Positions 5,918 through 5,954 of a stretch of DNA of 5,954 bases are shown in pieces. Position 1 is the first letter of the stretch. Each line of letters begins with the position of its first letter. Source of the DNA: Burkholderiales bacterium (GTDB lineage: Bacteria > Pseudomonadota > Gammaproteobacteria > Burkholderiales > Casimicrobiaceae); the NCBI GenBank assembly GCA_025354075.1, contig JANXNO010000121.1:1-5954 (forward strand). The letters run 5' to 3'. The notes under the pieces were generated by a model. The model saw only the letters and a program-made list of their open reading frames with translations. It searched no databases and was not told where the DNA came from. The position numbers and the translations under genes were made by a program.

Positions 5918-5954
5918 CCCTCGTCCGCCGGCGGGAGAGGGTTGGGGTGAGGGT
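5918..5954. repeat. GC-rich imperfect palindrome, probable dispersed extragenic repeat (cut by the window edge)
   Basis: CCCTCGTCCGCC (5918-5929) faces GGCGGGAGAGGG (5930-5941) with 10 of 12 pairs matching, followed by TTGGGGTGAGGGT. Read on the minus strand it has the form CCCTCACCCCAACCCTCTCCC, widely seen as a repeat in intergenic DNA of proteobacteria; this is recognition from memory. In the ggt frame it would read as Pro/Ser/Gly-rich sequence, which suggests it is not native coding sequence and sits at or before the gene's start. Confidence 0.5.

Overview
The window looks like ordinary chromosomal DNA of a high-GC proteobacterium. A Burkholderiales-like betaproteobacterium is my best guess. 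It rests on the CSLREA / beta-helix / dockerin-like domain order, the C-terminal CGTSFAP tail and the GC-rich codon use, not on any marker gene. Every gene I can support lies on the minus strand, so transcription runs from high to low coordinates: gamma-glutamyltransferase, then a broken surface beta-helix protein, then a delta-60 repeat protein that leaves the window.

Positions 5875-4145 hold an intact periplasmic gamma-glutamyltransferase (ggt) with its catalytic Thr, substrate-binding Arg and C-terminal signature. Its start is uncertain: the reading frame stays open to the window edge, through a GC-rich imperfect palindrome (5918-5941) that resembles a dispersed extragenic repeat. Positions 4144-3590 are a 555-base non-coding stretch with a promoter candidate, a short direct repeat with an 11-base period and a small palindrome near the next start.

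Positions 3589-1059 encode one secreted protein of about 840 residues: signal peptide, CSLREA-type N-terminus, right-handed beta-helix, choice-of-anchor-Q-like segment and dockerin-like C-terminal domain. Its frame is broken twice. The second break is explained precisely by a 4-base tandem duplication (GGTG GGTG on the plus strand, 2412-2419). The first lies between about 2992 and 3035. Positions 1058-695 are non-coding, with a bidirectional stem-loop terminator, a 12-base perfect palindrome and another promoter candidate. Positions 694-1 hold the first 231 codons of a secreted delta-60 repeat protein with a pair of cysteines in each of three repeat units.

The most interesting unlisted signal is regulatory. 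The upstream regions of the two secreted repeat proteins share a promoter-like block (TTGGGCTWAG, then an AT-rich -10, then TCGACT) with identical 27-base spacing between its outer elements. This suggests the two surface proteins are or were co-regulated. I see no mobile element gene, CRISPR array, RNA gene or defence system.
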